Shown: positions 24,539 to 32,974 of the stretch, piece after piece
How the letters are laid out: every line of letters begins with the position of its first letter
Position numbering within the stretch: position 1 is the stretch's first letter
Assembly (NCBI GenBank): GCA_035495315.1
Contig: DATJGF010000158.1
Coordinates: 11,378-75,377, forward strand
Length of the DNA: 64,000 bases
From: DATJGF01 sp035495315
Lineage (GTDB): Bacteria; Verrucomicrobiota; Verrucomicrobiia; Limisphaerales; UBA8199
Reading direction: 5' to 3'
Made by a program: the position numbers and the translations under genes
The notes under the pieces: model-generated
Database searches by the model: none
What the model saw: only the letters and a program-made list of their open reading frames with translations
Told to the model about the DNA's origin: nothing

Positions 24539-26194
24539 GTGTTATCGCGAGTCCCTGTTGATGCGCTGTTGGTTCTTTTATTGGGGATTTCATGTTGTGT
24601 GGTTAAGTGCGCCGCGGGCTCTTTGGACTCCGCCATCATTCCGCAGCCGGGAAAAATCGAAAAACGTGAAGGCGCTTTCCACATCAGGGGAGATACCCGA
24701 ATTGTGTGCGATGGGGCACCGCGTGTATTAGGCGATTATCTAAGTGAACATCTTCGTCGTTCTACCACATATAACCTGAAGGTTATTGGATCTGCTCGCG
24801 AACTGACTAATGCGATTCTGTTGACGACTCGGGACGCACAAGCAGCTCTCGGCAGTGAAGGCTACACGCTTTCAGTCACTCCAGGGGACATCGCGATTCG
24901 GGCGACTCAATCAGCCGGTTTGTTTTATGGGGTGCAATCGCTTCTGCAACTCCTTCCACCGGAGGCACTGGCCACCAATCGCGTACAGGACGTGGATTGG
25001 ACTCTACCTGGCCTACAAATCGAGGACCGGCCACGGTTTGTCTGGCGCGGGTTTCTGCTGGACGTCGGACGGCACTTTTTCAGCCCGACTGAGATCAAAG
25101 AGGTTTTTGACCTCATGGCTTTGTACAAACTCAACACCTTTCATTGGCACCTCACCGATGATCAAGGCTGGCGAATTGAAATCAAAAAATACCCGCGCCT
25201 GGTCCAGGCCGGCGCGTGGCGAAAGAACATCGGATTCGGATTGGATCCTAAAGAAAGCAATGCGTACGGTCCCGATGGCCGATACGGCGGATTCTATTCC
25301 CAAGCGCAGGTGCGTGAGCTCGTTGGGTACGCCCGCGCGCGTAATATTACCATCGTGCCGGAAATCGAGATGCCGGGTCACGCCAGCGCGGCCCTGGCGG
25401 CTTACCCGCAGTTCAGTTGTTTTGGTGGGCCCTATAATACCGATATCGGCGGCGGCATTTATGCCGGGGTCTATTGCGCCGGTAAAGACGAGACGTTCGA
25501 GTTTGTGCAAAATGTGCTGGCGGAGGTTTGTGCGCTATTTCCCGGCAAGTACATCCACATTGGTGGCGACGAAGTGCCGCCGGATAATTGGCATAAATGT
25601 CCACGATGCCAGGCGCGCATGCAACGGGAAGGACTGAAAAGCGAGCACGAACTGGAAAGTTATTTCGTCCGTCGGGTTGAGAAGTTTCTTAATGCTCGGC
25701 ATCGAAACTTGATTGGATGGAGTGAAATTCGGGAGGGCGGTCTGGCGCAAAATGCCGCGATCATGGATTGGATCGGCGGAGCCGTAGAAGCCGCGACTGC
25801 CGGACACGATGTGGTGATGACGCCAACCGACTACTGTTATCTGGATTATTACCAAGCGACGAATCACCCTGAACCAAAGGCGATAGGCGGTTATTTGCCC
25901 TTAGAGCGGGTTTATGCGTTTGAACCAATCCCAGCGGGACTTCCGCCTCAGTTCCATTCTCATATATTGGGCGCACAAGGCAACCTGTGGACCGAGTACA
26001 TCGGTTCGCTGAGACATGCGGAGTATATGATGTTCCCGCGCCTCTGTGCGCTGGCGGAGGTCGCCTGGTCACCTGCAGGCACGCGCAACTACGATGACTT
26101 CTTCCGGCGCCTCCAGGTCCATGGTCGCCGGTTTGATGAAATGGGGGTCAATTATCGACGCCAGTCGCTAACGGCCCCTGTTTCGAGACCGTGA
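24539..26194 (+). CDS. GH20 beta-N-acetylhexosaminidase
   Basis: Family GH20 is shown by the N-terminal GH20b-like domain ('LPPEALATNRVQDVDWTLPG' leading in) and the barrel motifs 'RFVWRGFLLDVGRHFF', 'FHWHLTDDQGWRIEIKKYP', 'IVPEIEMPGHASAAL' and the catalytic Asp-Glu pair in 'HIGGDEVPPDNW'. These enzymes release terminal GlcNAc or GalNAc by substrate-assisted catalysis. The GTG at 24539 gives a 551-residue protein with a clean hydrophobic signal ('ALLVLLLGISCCVV'). An ATG at 24371 in the same frame overlaps the symporter gene and adds 56 residues without family character. The TGA overlaps the next gene's ATG. Confidence 0.9.
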   Translation: MLSRVPVDALLVLLLGISCCVVKCAAGSLDSAIIPQPGKIEKREGAFHIRGDTRIVCDGAPRVLGDYLSEHLRRSTTYNLKVIGSARELTNAILLTTRDAQAALGSEGYTLSVTPGDIAIRATQSAGLFYGVQSLLQLLPPEALATNRVQDVDWTLPGLQIEDRPRFVWRGFLLDVGRHFFSPTEIKEVFDLMALYKLNTFHWHLTDDQGWRIEIKKYPRLVQAGAWRKNIGFGLDPKESNAYGPDGRYGGFYSQAQVRELVGYARARNITIVPEIEMPGHASAALAAYPQFSCFGGPYNTDIGGGIYAGVYCAGKDETFEFVQNVLAEVCALFPGKYIHIGGDEVPPDNWHKCPRCQARMQREGLKSEHELESYFVRRVEKFLNARHRNLIGWSEIREGGLAQNAAIMDWIGGAVEAATAGHDVVMTPTDYCYLDYYQATNHPEPKAIGGYLPLERVYAFEPIPAGLPPQFHSHILGAQGNLWTEYIGSLRHAEYMMFPRLCALAEVAWSPAGTRNYDDFFRRLQVHGRRFDEMGVNYRRQSLTAPVSRP

Positions 26195-27087
26195 TGGCAA
26201 AGACCTTATTAGTCTTAGCCGCCGGCATGGGCAGCCGTTATGGCGGCCTGAAACAAATCGATCCGATCGGTCCGAGTGGCGAGACCTTGATGGATTACTC
26301 GGTTTTTGACGCGCTTCGCGCCGGATTCGACAAGGTGGTCTTTGTTATTCGGCGCGAGATCGAGCGGGACTTTAAGAGCAAAATAGGGCGGCGGTACGAA
26401 CAACGCGTTCCGGTCGAATATGTCTATCAGGAGCTGAATTGCCTGCCGGCTGGTTTCAATGTCCCGGCAAATCGCCAAAAACCGTGGGGGACCGGCCATG
26501 CGGTGCTGGTCGCCGCGGAGGCGGTTCGCGAACCCTTTGCCGCAATCAACGCCGACGATTTTTACGGCGCCGAATCGTTTCGAGTGCTCGCCCAGCACTT
26601 GCAATCAAACACGCGCGATTATGCCATGGTCGGCTTTCAACTGCGCAACACGCTGTCAGATTTTGGGAGTGTCGCGCGCGGCTTTTGCCGAGTCGGACCC
26701 GACGGCTTTCTCGAAGATGTCGTTGAGCTTACCCGGATCGAGCGAGATGGCGATGCTGCCAAGTACACAGACCAGGCCGGGGTTCATCCGCTGAGCGGCG
26801 ATGAAATCGTCTCCTTAAATATGTGGGGTTTCCAATCCCAGATCTTCCCCCTGCTCGCGCGGGAGTTCGTTGAATTTCTCAAGTCAAATCGCCAGGACGA
26901 AAGAGCCGAGTTTTTTCTCTCCTCCGTAATTGGCGGCCTGGTGACCGCCGGTGAATCCAACGTTAAGGTTCTGCGCACACCCGATTCGTGGTTCGGCATT
27001 ACCTACAAAGCAGATCGGGCTTTGGTGATCTCCGGGATTCAGCGCCTGATCGAAAGAGGAGTTTATCCCCAGAGACTTTGGGGGTGA
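26194..27087 (+). CDS. Sugar nucleotidyltransferase (NTP_transferase family)
   Basis: This 297-residue protein starts with the nucleotide-binding signature 'LLVLAAGMGSRYGGLKQIDP' and has 'GTGHAVLVAAEAV' and 'INADDFYG', with the metal-binding Asp pair. These are classic parts of the GlmU/RmlA-type pyrophosphorylase fold, which makes NDP-sugars from sugar 1-phosphates. The specific sugar cannot be read. Its ATG shares one base with the GH20 stop (TGATG), so the two are translationally coupled. A role in recycling amino sugars into activated precursors is plausible. Confidence 0.87.
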   Translation: MAKTLLVLAAGMGSRYGGLKQIDPIGPSGETLMDYSVFDALRAGFDKVVFVIRREIERDFKSKIGRRYEQRVPVEYVYQELNCLPAGFNVPANRQKPWGTGHAVLVAAEAVREPFAAINADDFYGAESFRVLAQHLQSNTRDYAMVGFQLRNTLSDFGSVARGFCRVGPDGFLEDVVELTRIERDGDAAKYTDQAGVHPLSGDEIVSLNMWGFQSQIFPLLAREFVEFLKSNRQDERAEFFLSSVIGGLVTAGESNVKVLRTPDSWFGITYKADRALVISGIQRLIERGVYPQRLWG

Positions 27088-27096
27088 ACGCCGAAT

Positions 27097-27537
27097 TCAA
27101 GGTGGCGGGGCATCTCGCTGCGGCGGCTGGCGTAGCTCCAAACCAGGTTTCGAAGGTCCCGCCAAGGCAGCTCCCGCGACAGTCAGCAATGCGAACCCAA
27201 GCGGCCCATACCACCGCGAGCCGAATGGATACATCCGGTAGGCGTTGTTCCCCTCAGATACTCCGACGAGAATTGCGACGGCCACCCGCGCCCAGCCCTC
27301 GCCGCGGCGGACCGGGCCGTTGGCCAGAATTAGCGCGGTCACGCCAACAGCCAGTAGGCATCCTCCGATCGACCGGAGCAACGCCAAGTCTAACTCGGCG
27401 TAACGTGGATCGAGTGCTCCAAGATAAGCCACGTGATTGGCGGGAATCGACGGTACCAGTAAATCGTACGATGCGCCGAGGATGACTAAAACGCCCGCGG
27501 CGTTCAGCAGGATCAAGCCCACAGTTCGGCGATTCAT
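27097..27537 (-). CDS. Small four-helix membrane protein
   Basis: From the ATG at 27537 the product has 146 residues with four hydrophobic segments, at about 6-24, 50-72, 82-98 and 105-125. A Pro-rich polar tail follows ('LELRQPPQRDAPPP'). The pattern is like DUF4345-type small membrane proteins, but no signature residue settles this. The frame can be extended to 27567. It is convergent with the nucleotidyltransferase gene, only 9 bases away. Confidence 0.7.
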   Translation of the reverse strand: MNRRTVGLILLNAAGVLVILGASYDLLVPSIPANHVAYLGALDPRYAELDLALLRSIGGCLLAVGVTALILANGPVRRGEGWARVAVAILVGVSEGNNAYRMYPFGSRWYGPLGFALLTVAGAALAGPSKPGLELRQPPQRDAPPP

Positions 27538-27592
27538 GCTACCCCTTCGGCTGCATTCCGGATCCACAGCTCTGGGCTCCGGGTAGCATCAT

Positions 27593-29002
27593 TTAAAGTT
27601 TTTTGATCGAGATGTGCCTGAACATCACCGGGTCATTGTGACCGGCAAAGCCGAAGTAGCCTTTGGTGCGGTTCTTGCCCGGGTGCTCATGGCCTGCGAG
27701 ATAGTCGTTCACCTTGCTCAGGTCGCAATCAAGAATGACGGTGCCATTCAGTTCGACCTTGATCGTCGAGCCTCTAACCGTGACCTCTTCGTAATTCCAT
27801 TCGCCAATAGGATGTTGGTAGCCGCGATGGGCTGCCCTCATGCCGTAAGCCGAACCATGCGCCTGGCGCGGATCAATTTTGTCGCCGGTGGCCTTCTCAT
27901 AATTGTCATCCAGCACCTGGAGTTCGCACATGCCGTCGTAAGCCGTATCCCCCTGTCCGGGATAGCGAATTGCCAAACCGTTATTTCCGCCTGGCGGCAG
28001 CCTAAACTCCAACCGTGCGACGAAATCGCCGTATTCCCCTTTGGTGTAGATCGTGCCGCCTTTGCCAGGCCGGCACATGATGGCGGCATCCTTCACCTGG
28101 TATTCATTTACGGGTCCGGCCCAGCCGTCGAAATCCTTCCCGTTGAACACAGATTCAAAACCGGCAGGATCCTTGCCGCGCAGCAGCTTGTTTGCTTCAT
28201 CCGAACCGATTTCTCGGATGTAAAGGTTGCGCCAGCGGATTTCGCCGCCGTGCGTTTGGAGTTGCAACGGTCCCTTGGGCGGAACCGGCAGCTTTCGATC
28301 GTAATAGTTCTCCATCAACGCGCCGTCGACCGTTTTCTTTTCGTTGAGCCAGACCCAGACGCGCGAACCAACCATGATGATGCGAAAATGATTCCATTCC
28401 CCAAATGGTTTATCCGCCCGCACCAAAGGGTCCTTGCCCGGCGCGCCGGGGCTGTTATTCCATAACGCTCCGGAGCCTTTGTCCGCACCCAGCTCGATTT
28501 TGTTCTTCTCAGTCGAATCCCAAATTTGGACCTGTGGGCAACCGCGGAGGTAAATGCCACTGTCAGCGAGCGGGACGGTTCGGTAATCGATGAGCAATTC
28601 GAAATCGCCGTAATATTTGTCCGTCGTGAGATAGAGCCCTTTGCCATCGTTGACCAACTCGTCGCCTTGAACGCTCCAATGCTGCTGGATGTCTTTCAGG
28701 CTATCGTCATGTTTCTTTTTGAATTCGTCGGCTGGAAGCGCCATGTATTTGCGCGGGTCTTCAGTTTCAGCGCCCCACCAGCCGGTAAGATCCTGCCCAT
28801 TGAATAGGGCGGTGAAGCCGGGCGGGGGCGTGCCGGCGGGATGTTTGCCAAAGAAAGCACAGGATGTTACGGCAAAAATCAGGAGGCTGGCGAAAATATG
28901 GAACCTGAAGCCCGAAATTCGAAAATCGAATGCTCCAGAGATCGGCGTACGCGGGTAAACGATTGGCTTTTGGCATTGGGGATTAGGGAATTCAGATTTC
29001 AT
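27593..29002 (-). CDS. Secreted protein with two DUF1080 (3-keto-glycoside hydrolase-like) domains
   Basis: From the ATG at 29002 the product has 469 residues with an atypical signal or lipoprotein region ('FRFHIFASLLIFAVTSCAFF', lipobox-like Cys). Two LamG-like DUF1080 domains follow, starting 'FTALFNGQDLTGWWG' and 'FESVFNGKDFDGWAG', each with the typical 'GDFELLIDYR' or 'GDFVARLEFRL' strands. Characterised DUF1080 proteins hydrolyse 3-keto-disaccharides and glycosides produced by Gfo/Idh-type dehydrogenases. Upstream in-frame sequence to 29179 runs through a palindromic repeat and is not taken as coding. Confidence 0.87.
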   Translation of the reverse strand: MKSEFPNPQCQKPIVYPRTPISGAFDFRISGFRFHIFASLLIFAVTSCAFFGKHPAGTPPPGFTALFNGQDLTGWWGAETEDPRKYMALPADEFKKKHDDSLKDIQQHWSVQGDELVNDGKGLYLTTDKYYGDFELLIDYRTVPLADSGIYLRGCPQVQIWDSTEKNKIELGADKGSGALWNNSPGAPGKDPLVRADKPFGEWNHFRIIMVGSRVWVWLNEKKTVDGALMENYYDRKLPVPPKGPLQLQTHGGEIRWRNLYIREIGSDEANKLLRGKDPAGFESVFNGKDFDGWAGPVNEYQVKDAAIMCRPGKGGTIYTKGEYGDFVARLEFRLPPGGNNGLAIRYPGQGDTAYDGMCELQVLDDNYEKATGDKIDPRQAHGSAYGMRAAHRGYQHPIGEWNYEEVTVRGSTIKVELNGTVILDCDLSKVNDYLAGHEHPGKNRTKGYFGFAGHNDPVMFRHISIKKL

Positions 29003-29077
29003 AGGGGTTATGGCTAAGCAAGTCGACGCGGTTTCGCAATCCCGAAGTTTGTTTGTTACCGGTTTAGGATTGCGCGT

Positions 29078-29168
29078 CAGCGTTTTGGAGTGCGCCAGTG
29101 CCCTGGCGCTTTGAATCTGCGGGCGGCTATCCGAAAGGGCCAGAGCACTGACGCACTCCAAAACGCTG
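29078..29168. repeat. Long imperfect palindrome (35-bp arms)
   Basis: Arms 29078-29112 and 29134-29168 are reverse complements over 35 bases with three mismatches and a 21-base loop. The outer 17 bases are identical (CAGCGTTTTGGAGTGCG). It sits between two minus-strand genes. Such elements are typical of mobile extragenic palindromes or MITE-like repeats. In RNA it would form a long hairpin. Confidence 0.85.
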
Positions 29169-29181
29169 ATAGACTCCAATC

Positions 29182-31095
29182 CTATATTTGTCCCGACATC
29201 AATCGCTGTTCCGCCTCCCGGTTCCCGACACCATGTTTCATACGCGTGACCGCGAGGCCTACGACTGGTGGATAGGCTTTATCGGCTTTCATGCGCGGTT
29301 CGACGTACTCAATAACCTCAAACAGGAGATGGTTGGCCTCGTTGTAAGGCAAGCTCGTGAGTTTCTCGATGTAGCGTGTCGCGCGGTCAATCAGCTTCAA
29401 ATTGCTCGGCACAACCCAGATCATGAAGTTGCCCATCACGCGCCCGAGTCGCACCATCGTGCAGGTGGATAGCGCATTGAGCAACAGCTTCACTCCTACG
29501 CGCATTACTCCATTCAACAGAAACTCGGTCTTAGGCAAAGGCACCAAAACAGAGACGCATTCGCGATCCCAGGAGTTGATAAAATCGGCGACCGATTTAA
29601 GCGAGCCCTCATGTCCAAAATAAACGAGTCCGGTTCGAGTGCCGGATTTGCGGGCATTTTCAAGCTGCGTGCGCAAAAACCCGTTCGTCGATAATAACGA
29701 GGCCCTCTCCTCTTCTACCATAATGCCGATAGCCGAATCCGCTTTGCTCAACGGGCGATAAGGAAGACCATCAAGGCCAATTTTGAAGCGCATCAATTCG
29801 GGATAACCGATGCGGCGGATCGTCTCGATCGTTTGGGCTGACTGCTGTCCCCCTACCAGGCTACGTACCTCCTCAGCAGACCATTCGACGCAGCGTGGCT
29901 TGCGTTTGATGAGACGTTCCCAGGCAACCGCGCTTTCTGAATAAGGGATGCATAAGAATGCCCAGGATTCACTCGCGGTCGCATCGTCAAATTTGCGGAA
30001 TGGCGGCGTGCAATAGGTCGGCGCCCGCTCCGTCGTGTCCGTTAATACATCGATCCCGAGACGGTCAGCGAAATAGGTGCTCCTCTGGCCGGCCCGATAG
30101 GTCACTTCCTCCAACGCAACCAGCCGGGTGAGTTGGGATAGCACGGGCGATGATTTCAGGAACGCGTGCATTTCAGCCAGGTTGCCAAGGAACTCCGCAG
30201 GCACGGCATGTGAATCCAGCGCGTAATGCCCTCGCGGTTCGAAGGATTTCATCAGGTCGCGCACGACCATTTCCAAGACGGTCACCAGCACTGCCAGTTG
30301 AATGCTGGTAGCTTGCATCCGGGTTGACCCGGTAATCGCCATCGGGCCGGTCGTGAGATTTATCTTTTCAATTCGCGGTTCCTCGATGACCTCGCGACTC
30401 CGCTTGACGTGCCGGCAGAGAATTTCGTCGGGATTATTGTAGACGAAATAGACCTTGGCGCCGGCTTCGACCCCTTTCCATGCGGTCCCAATAACAAACG
30501 ACGTCTCGCCGCCCTCTGTGATTGCAAATACGACGTCTTTGTTGCAAACGCTCAGATCACTCAGCTGCTGTTTGCCGAACGCGGTGAAGTCTTCGAAGCC
30601 TTCGACGGCTTTGATTAGGGCAAAATCGCCGCCGGCCATCACCGCCAGGGCGCGTTCCTCCAGGTCCTGCGGTGGGGGCGAACAGCGCAAATCGCGTGCG
30701 CGCTGGCGCTGCCAAAAATCGCGCCAAATAGAAACCAGTTGAATGCTCAGCCTGCCCGTTGACCCGCAGCCGGTGAAAAAAAGCCGGCCTCCATTTATTA
30801 GGGCGTGCATCAGGCTGTCTTTGATGCTTTCGACGCGTCCCGATTGAATAAACGACCGGTAGGTTTTCATCACGTCCTCATCTGCCTGGAACAGCAGCGC
30901 CAATGCGGCGGCAATGTCGCGTTTGGCGACCTCACTTAGTTTCGTCGTCACCGAATGTGACGATTCGGTCGTCAGTCCGCCCAACTGAAACTGCTCGCTG
31001 ATCTTGAGGAAGTCCTCCGATCGTTTCTGCGAAAGCTGGCTCATTGCGGGATATGAGACGTGTTGCTCTGGACTGTGCATGAAGCTTTGCCCCAC
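29182..31095 (-). CDS. Double-SIS protein, MurNAc-6-phosphate etherase/GckR-like
   Basis: The 637-residue product contains two sugar-isomerase (SIS) domains. The first has MurQ-like motifs: 'LGGLTTESSHSVT', 'GGRLFFTGCGSTGRLSIQLV' and 'NLTTGPMAITGSTRMQATS'. MurQ is about 300 residues and cleaves the lactyl ether of MurNAc 6-phosphate. Two-SIS proteins of about 620 residues resemble animal glucokinase regulator. Whether this is an etherase or a sugar-phosphate-responsive regulator is not decidable here. Start is ATG 31095, with an ATG at 31044 ('MSQLSQKRS') as alternative. With the GH20 enzyme, transporter and nucleotidyltransferase nearby, peptidoglycan or chitin sugar recycling is likely. Confidence 0.85.
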   Translation of the reverse strand: MGQSFMHSPEQHVSYPAMSQLSQKRSEDFLKISEQFQLGGLTTESSHSVTTKLSEVAKRDIAAALALLFQADEDVMKTYRSFIQSGRVESIKDSLMHALINGGRLFFTGCGSTGRLSIQLVSIWRDFWQRQRARDLRCSPPPQDLEERALAVMAGGDFALIKAVEGFEDFTAFGKQQLSDLSVCNKDVVFAITEGGETSFVIGTAWKGVEAGAKVYFVYNNPDEILCRHVKRSREVIEEPRIEKINLTTGPMAITGSTRMQATSIQLAVLVTVLEMVVRDLMKSFEPRGHYALDSHAVPAEFLGNLAEMHAFLKSSPVLSQLTRLVALEEVTYRAGQRSTYFADRLGIDVLTDTTERAPTYCTPPFRKFDDATASESWAFLCIPYSESAVAWERLIKRKPRCVEWSAEEVRSLVGGQQSAQTIETIRRIGYPELMRFKIGLDGLPYRPLSKADSAIGIMVEEERASLLSTNGFLRTQLENARKSGTRTGLVYFGHEGSLKSVADFINSWDRECVSVLVPLPKTEFLLNGVMRVGVKLLLNALSTCTMVRLGRVMGNFMIWVVPSNLKLIDRATRYIEKLTSLPYNEANHLLFEVIEYVEPRMKADKAYPPVVGLAVTRMKHGVGNREAEQRLMSGQI

Positions 31096-31206
31096 GGTGG
31101 ACGAGGGGTCAAGCGAAAGATCAACGAGGCGCGAGTGCCGGATTCCAGGAACAGAACGCCGGGTTCCACGGCCCTGTGGATCGAATCCGGCCTTATTTCG
31201 AGAATC

Positions 31207-31815
31207 TCAACACCCGGCGAGAGGAATCGCTGCCAATAACATGTGCTCCGCGCCCTGGGAGGAAAGCCGACTGCACATCAAATGGATCTCGCGCGCGGTC
31301 CATTGGCCAAACGAGGTTGCCGAAAATCGTTCTCCGGCTTTGGTGAGAATATCTGCTTCAAGGCGCCGCAGGTCCTTCAGCCGGCCCAAAGTAATGTGGC
31401 CATTAAATCGTTCTTCAGTTTTTTCTTTCGTGAACCTGGCTGTGACTTGTTCAACGGCCGAATGCAATTCCTGAAGTTGATTTCTATTATCCTGCACCCC
31501 GACCCACACGACCCGCGGCGCTTTGGCGCTGGGGAAAAACCCAAGGCCGCTGGCTCGCAATTCCAAAGGAGAAATGGACTCGCAAGTTGTGCGGAGCGAA
31601 TCAATGAGTTGCTCCGCTAACGCTGCCTGCACATTTCCGAGGAACCGTAACGTCAGATGAAATTGGTCGGGTCTGGTCCACCGGGCGGAGATTCGAGGCA
31701 AGGCCTGACTCAAACATTTTTGTGCATTCGTTATTTCGGCTTTGACACTTTCGGGAACCGCGATGGCAACAAACAGACGGAGGCGCTCTTCAGATTGACT
31801 GCTGTGTTCCGCCAT
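31207..31815 (-). CDS. thpR: RNA 2',3'-cyclic phosphodiesterase
   Basis: This 202-residue 2H-phosphoesterase has its two HxT motifs in 'FHLTLRFLGNVQ' (about residue 52) and 'NGHITLGRLKDLR' (about 140), with 'RLFVAIAVPESV' at the start as in ThpR/LigT proteins. Members open RNA 2',3'-cyclic phosphates and can ligate tRNA halves in vitro. Length is typical. It lies 22 bases downstream of the aldo/keto reductase gene on the same strand. Confidence 0.92.
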   Translation of the reverse strand: MAEHSSQSEERLRLFVAIAVPESVKAEITNAQKCLSQALPRISARWTRPDQFHLTLRFLGNVQAALAEQLIDSLRTTCESISPLELRASGLGFFPSAKAPRVVWVGVQDNRNQLQELHSAVEQVTARFTKEKTEERFNGHITLGRLKDLRRLEADILTKAGERFSATSFGQWTAREIHLMCSRLSSQGAEHMLLAAIPLAGC

Positions 31816-31837
31816 CGTCGTTGAGATCGACTCTGGT

Positions 31838-32782
31838 TTAGGGCAGGGGTTCGCCCCGAGCCGCGAGCAACAGCCGATACCACTCCTCGCGCGTTAGCTC
31901 CAATTGGTCCGCTTTGGCAGCATCTCGAATGCGCTCCGGGCTAATCGAGCCAACGATCGGCTGGATCTTGCTGGGGTGCTTCAGCAGCCAGGCCAGCGCC
32001 ACGGCGACTCGGCTGGCTCCTCGTTCCTTTGCCAGGCCGTCCAGTGCCGCGAGAAACTTGTCCACTTGGTAAGTTTTCTGCGAAGGTAACAGCCGGCTGG
32101 CTCCGGCGCCGATCAGACCCGCCGCCAGCGGGCTCCAGGCCATCGGCGTGATCTTTTCAATCAGACATTGATCCAGCGTACCGTCGGTGAACGCATCTAG
32201 CTTGGCGAGGCTAATCTCGATTTGATGCACGACCAGCGGGAGCGAGCAAGCTACTTGAAGCGCTGTCACTAGACTGGGACGGAAATTACTGACTCCAAAA
32301 TAGCGCACTTTGCCGGCAGCTTTTAAGTCGGTGAACGCCTTGGCTACCTCTTCCGGGTCGGCGAGGTAATCCGGCCGGTGCAGCATGTAGAGGTCAATTT
32401 GCTCGATGCCGAGCCGTTTCAAAGATTGTTCGCACGAGTAGCGGATGTGCTCGGCCGAAAAATCATAACGCTGTGGCGAACCCGGTTGCGGAGAGCCCGC
32501 CGGGCGAATACCACACTTGCTGGCAATCAGAACACGATCTCGCATCCCGCTGACTTCCTTGAGCACCGAACCCAGGATGCGCTCGGCCTCCCCGCCGCAA
32601 TAAATGTCAGCGTTATCAAACAGCGTATAGCCCGCCTCATAAGCGGCCAGGATTGCTCTTTGACCGGCTGCCCGGTTCTCCCCCTTCACCTCAGCCGGAT
32701 CCCACGTTCCTGCGACTCTCCAGCAGCCATAGGCCAGGCGGCTGCTGCGCAACGAGCTCACTCCCAACAGCATGGTTTGCAT
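31838..32782 (-). CDS. Aldo/keto reductase
   Basis: From the ATG at 32782 the enzyme has 314 residues with the AKR pattern: 'LAYGCWRVAG', 'YEAGYTLFDNADIYCGGEAE' with the catalytic Asp and Tyr, the Lys in 'VLIASKCGIRP', the His in 'IDLYMLHRPD', and the NADPH site 'VALAWLLKHPSKIQPIVGS'. It resembles the YdhF-type oxidoreductases of E. coli. The natural substrate is unknown. The frame upstream to 33175 has no family character and overlaps the divergent lnt gene. Confidence 0.92.
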   Translation of the reverse strand: MQTMLLGVSSLRSSRLAYGCWRVAGTWDPAEVKGENRAAGQRAILAAYEAGYTLFDNADIYCGGEAERILGSVLKEVSGMRDRVLIASKCGIRPAGSPQPGSPQRYDFSAEHIRYSCEQSLKRLGIEQIDLYMLHRPDYLADPEEVAKAFTDLKAAGKVRYFGVSNFRPSLVTALQVACSLPLVVHQIEISLAKLDAFTDGTLDQCLIEKITPMAWSPLAAGLIGAGASRLLPSQKTYQVDKFLAALDGLAKERGASRVAVALAWLLKHPSKIQPIVGSISPERIRDAAKADQLELTREEWYRLLLAARGEPLP

Positions 32783-32974
32783 AGATTCTTGAATCCAGGC
32801 GCAGCCTAGAACTGCTCCGCGGTTTCTGCAAAGTGATTTTAAGATCCAAAACCGGCCGCTAATCCATGCACATAAAGACGGAAATAGACAATTGCAGACT
32901 TCTGGCACTCGTCCTGCCCGTGTTTGCGAGGTTGGTCGCTTGTTTTTCCGATATTTTGAGGCAAGCTGCGCCCG

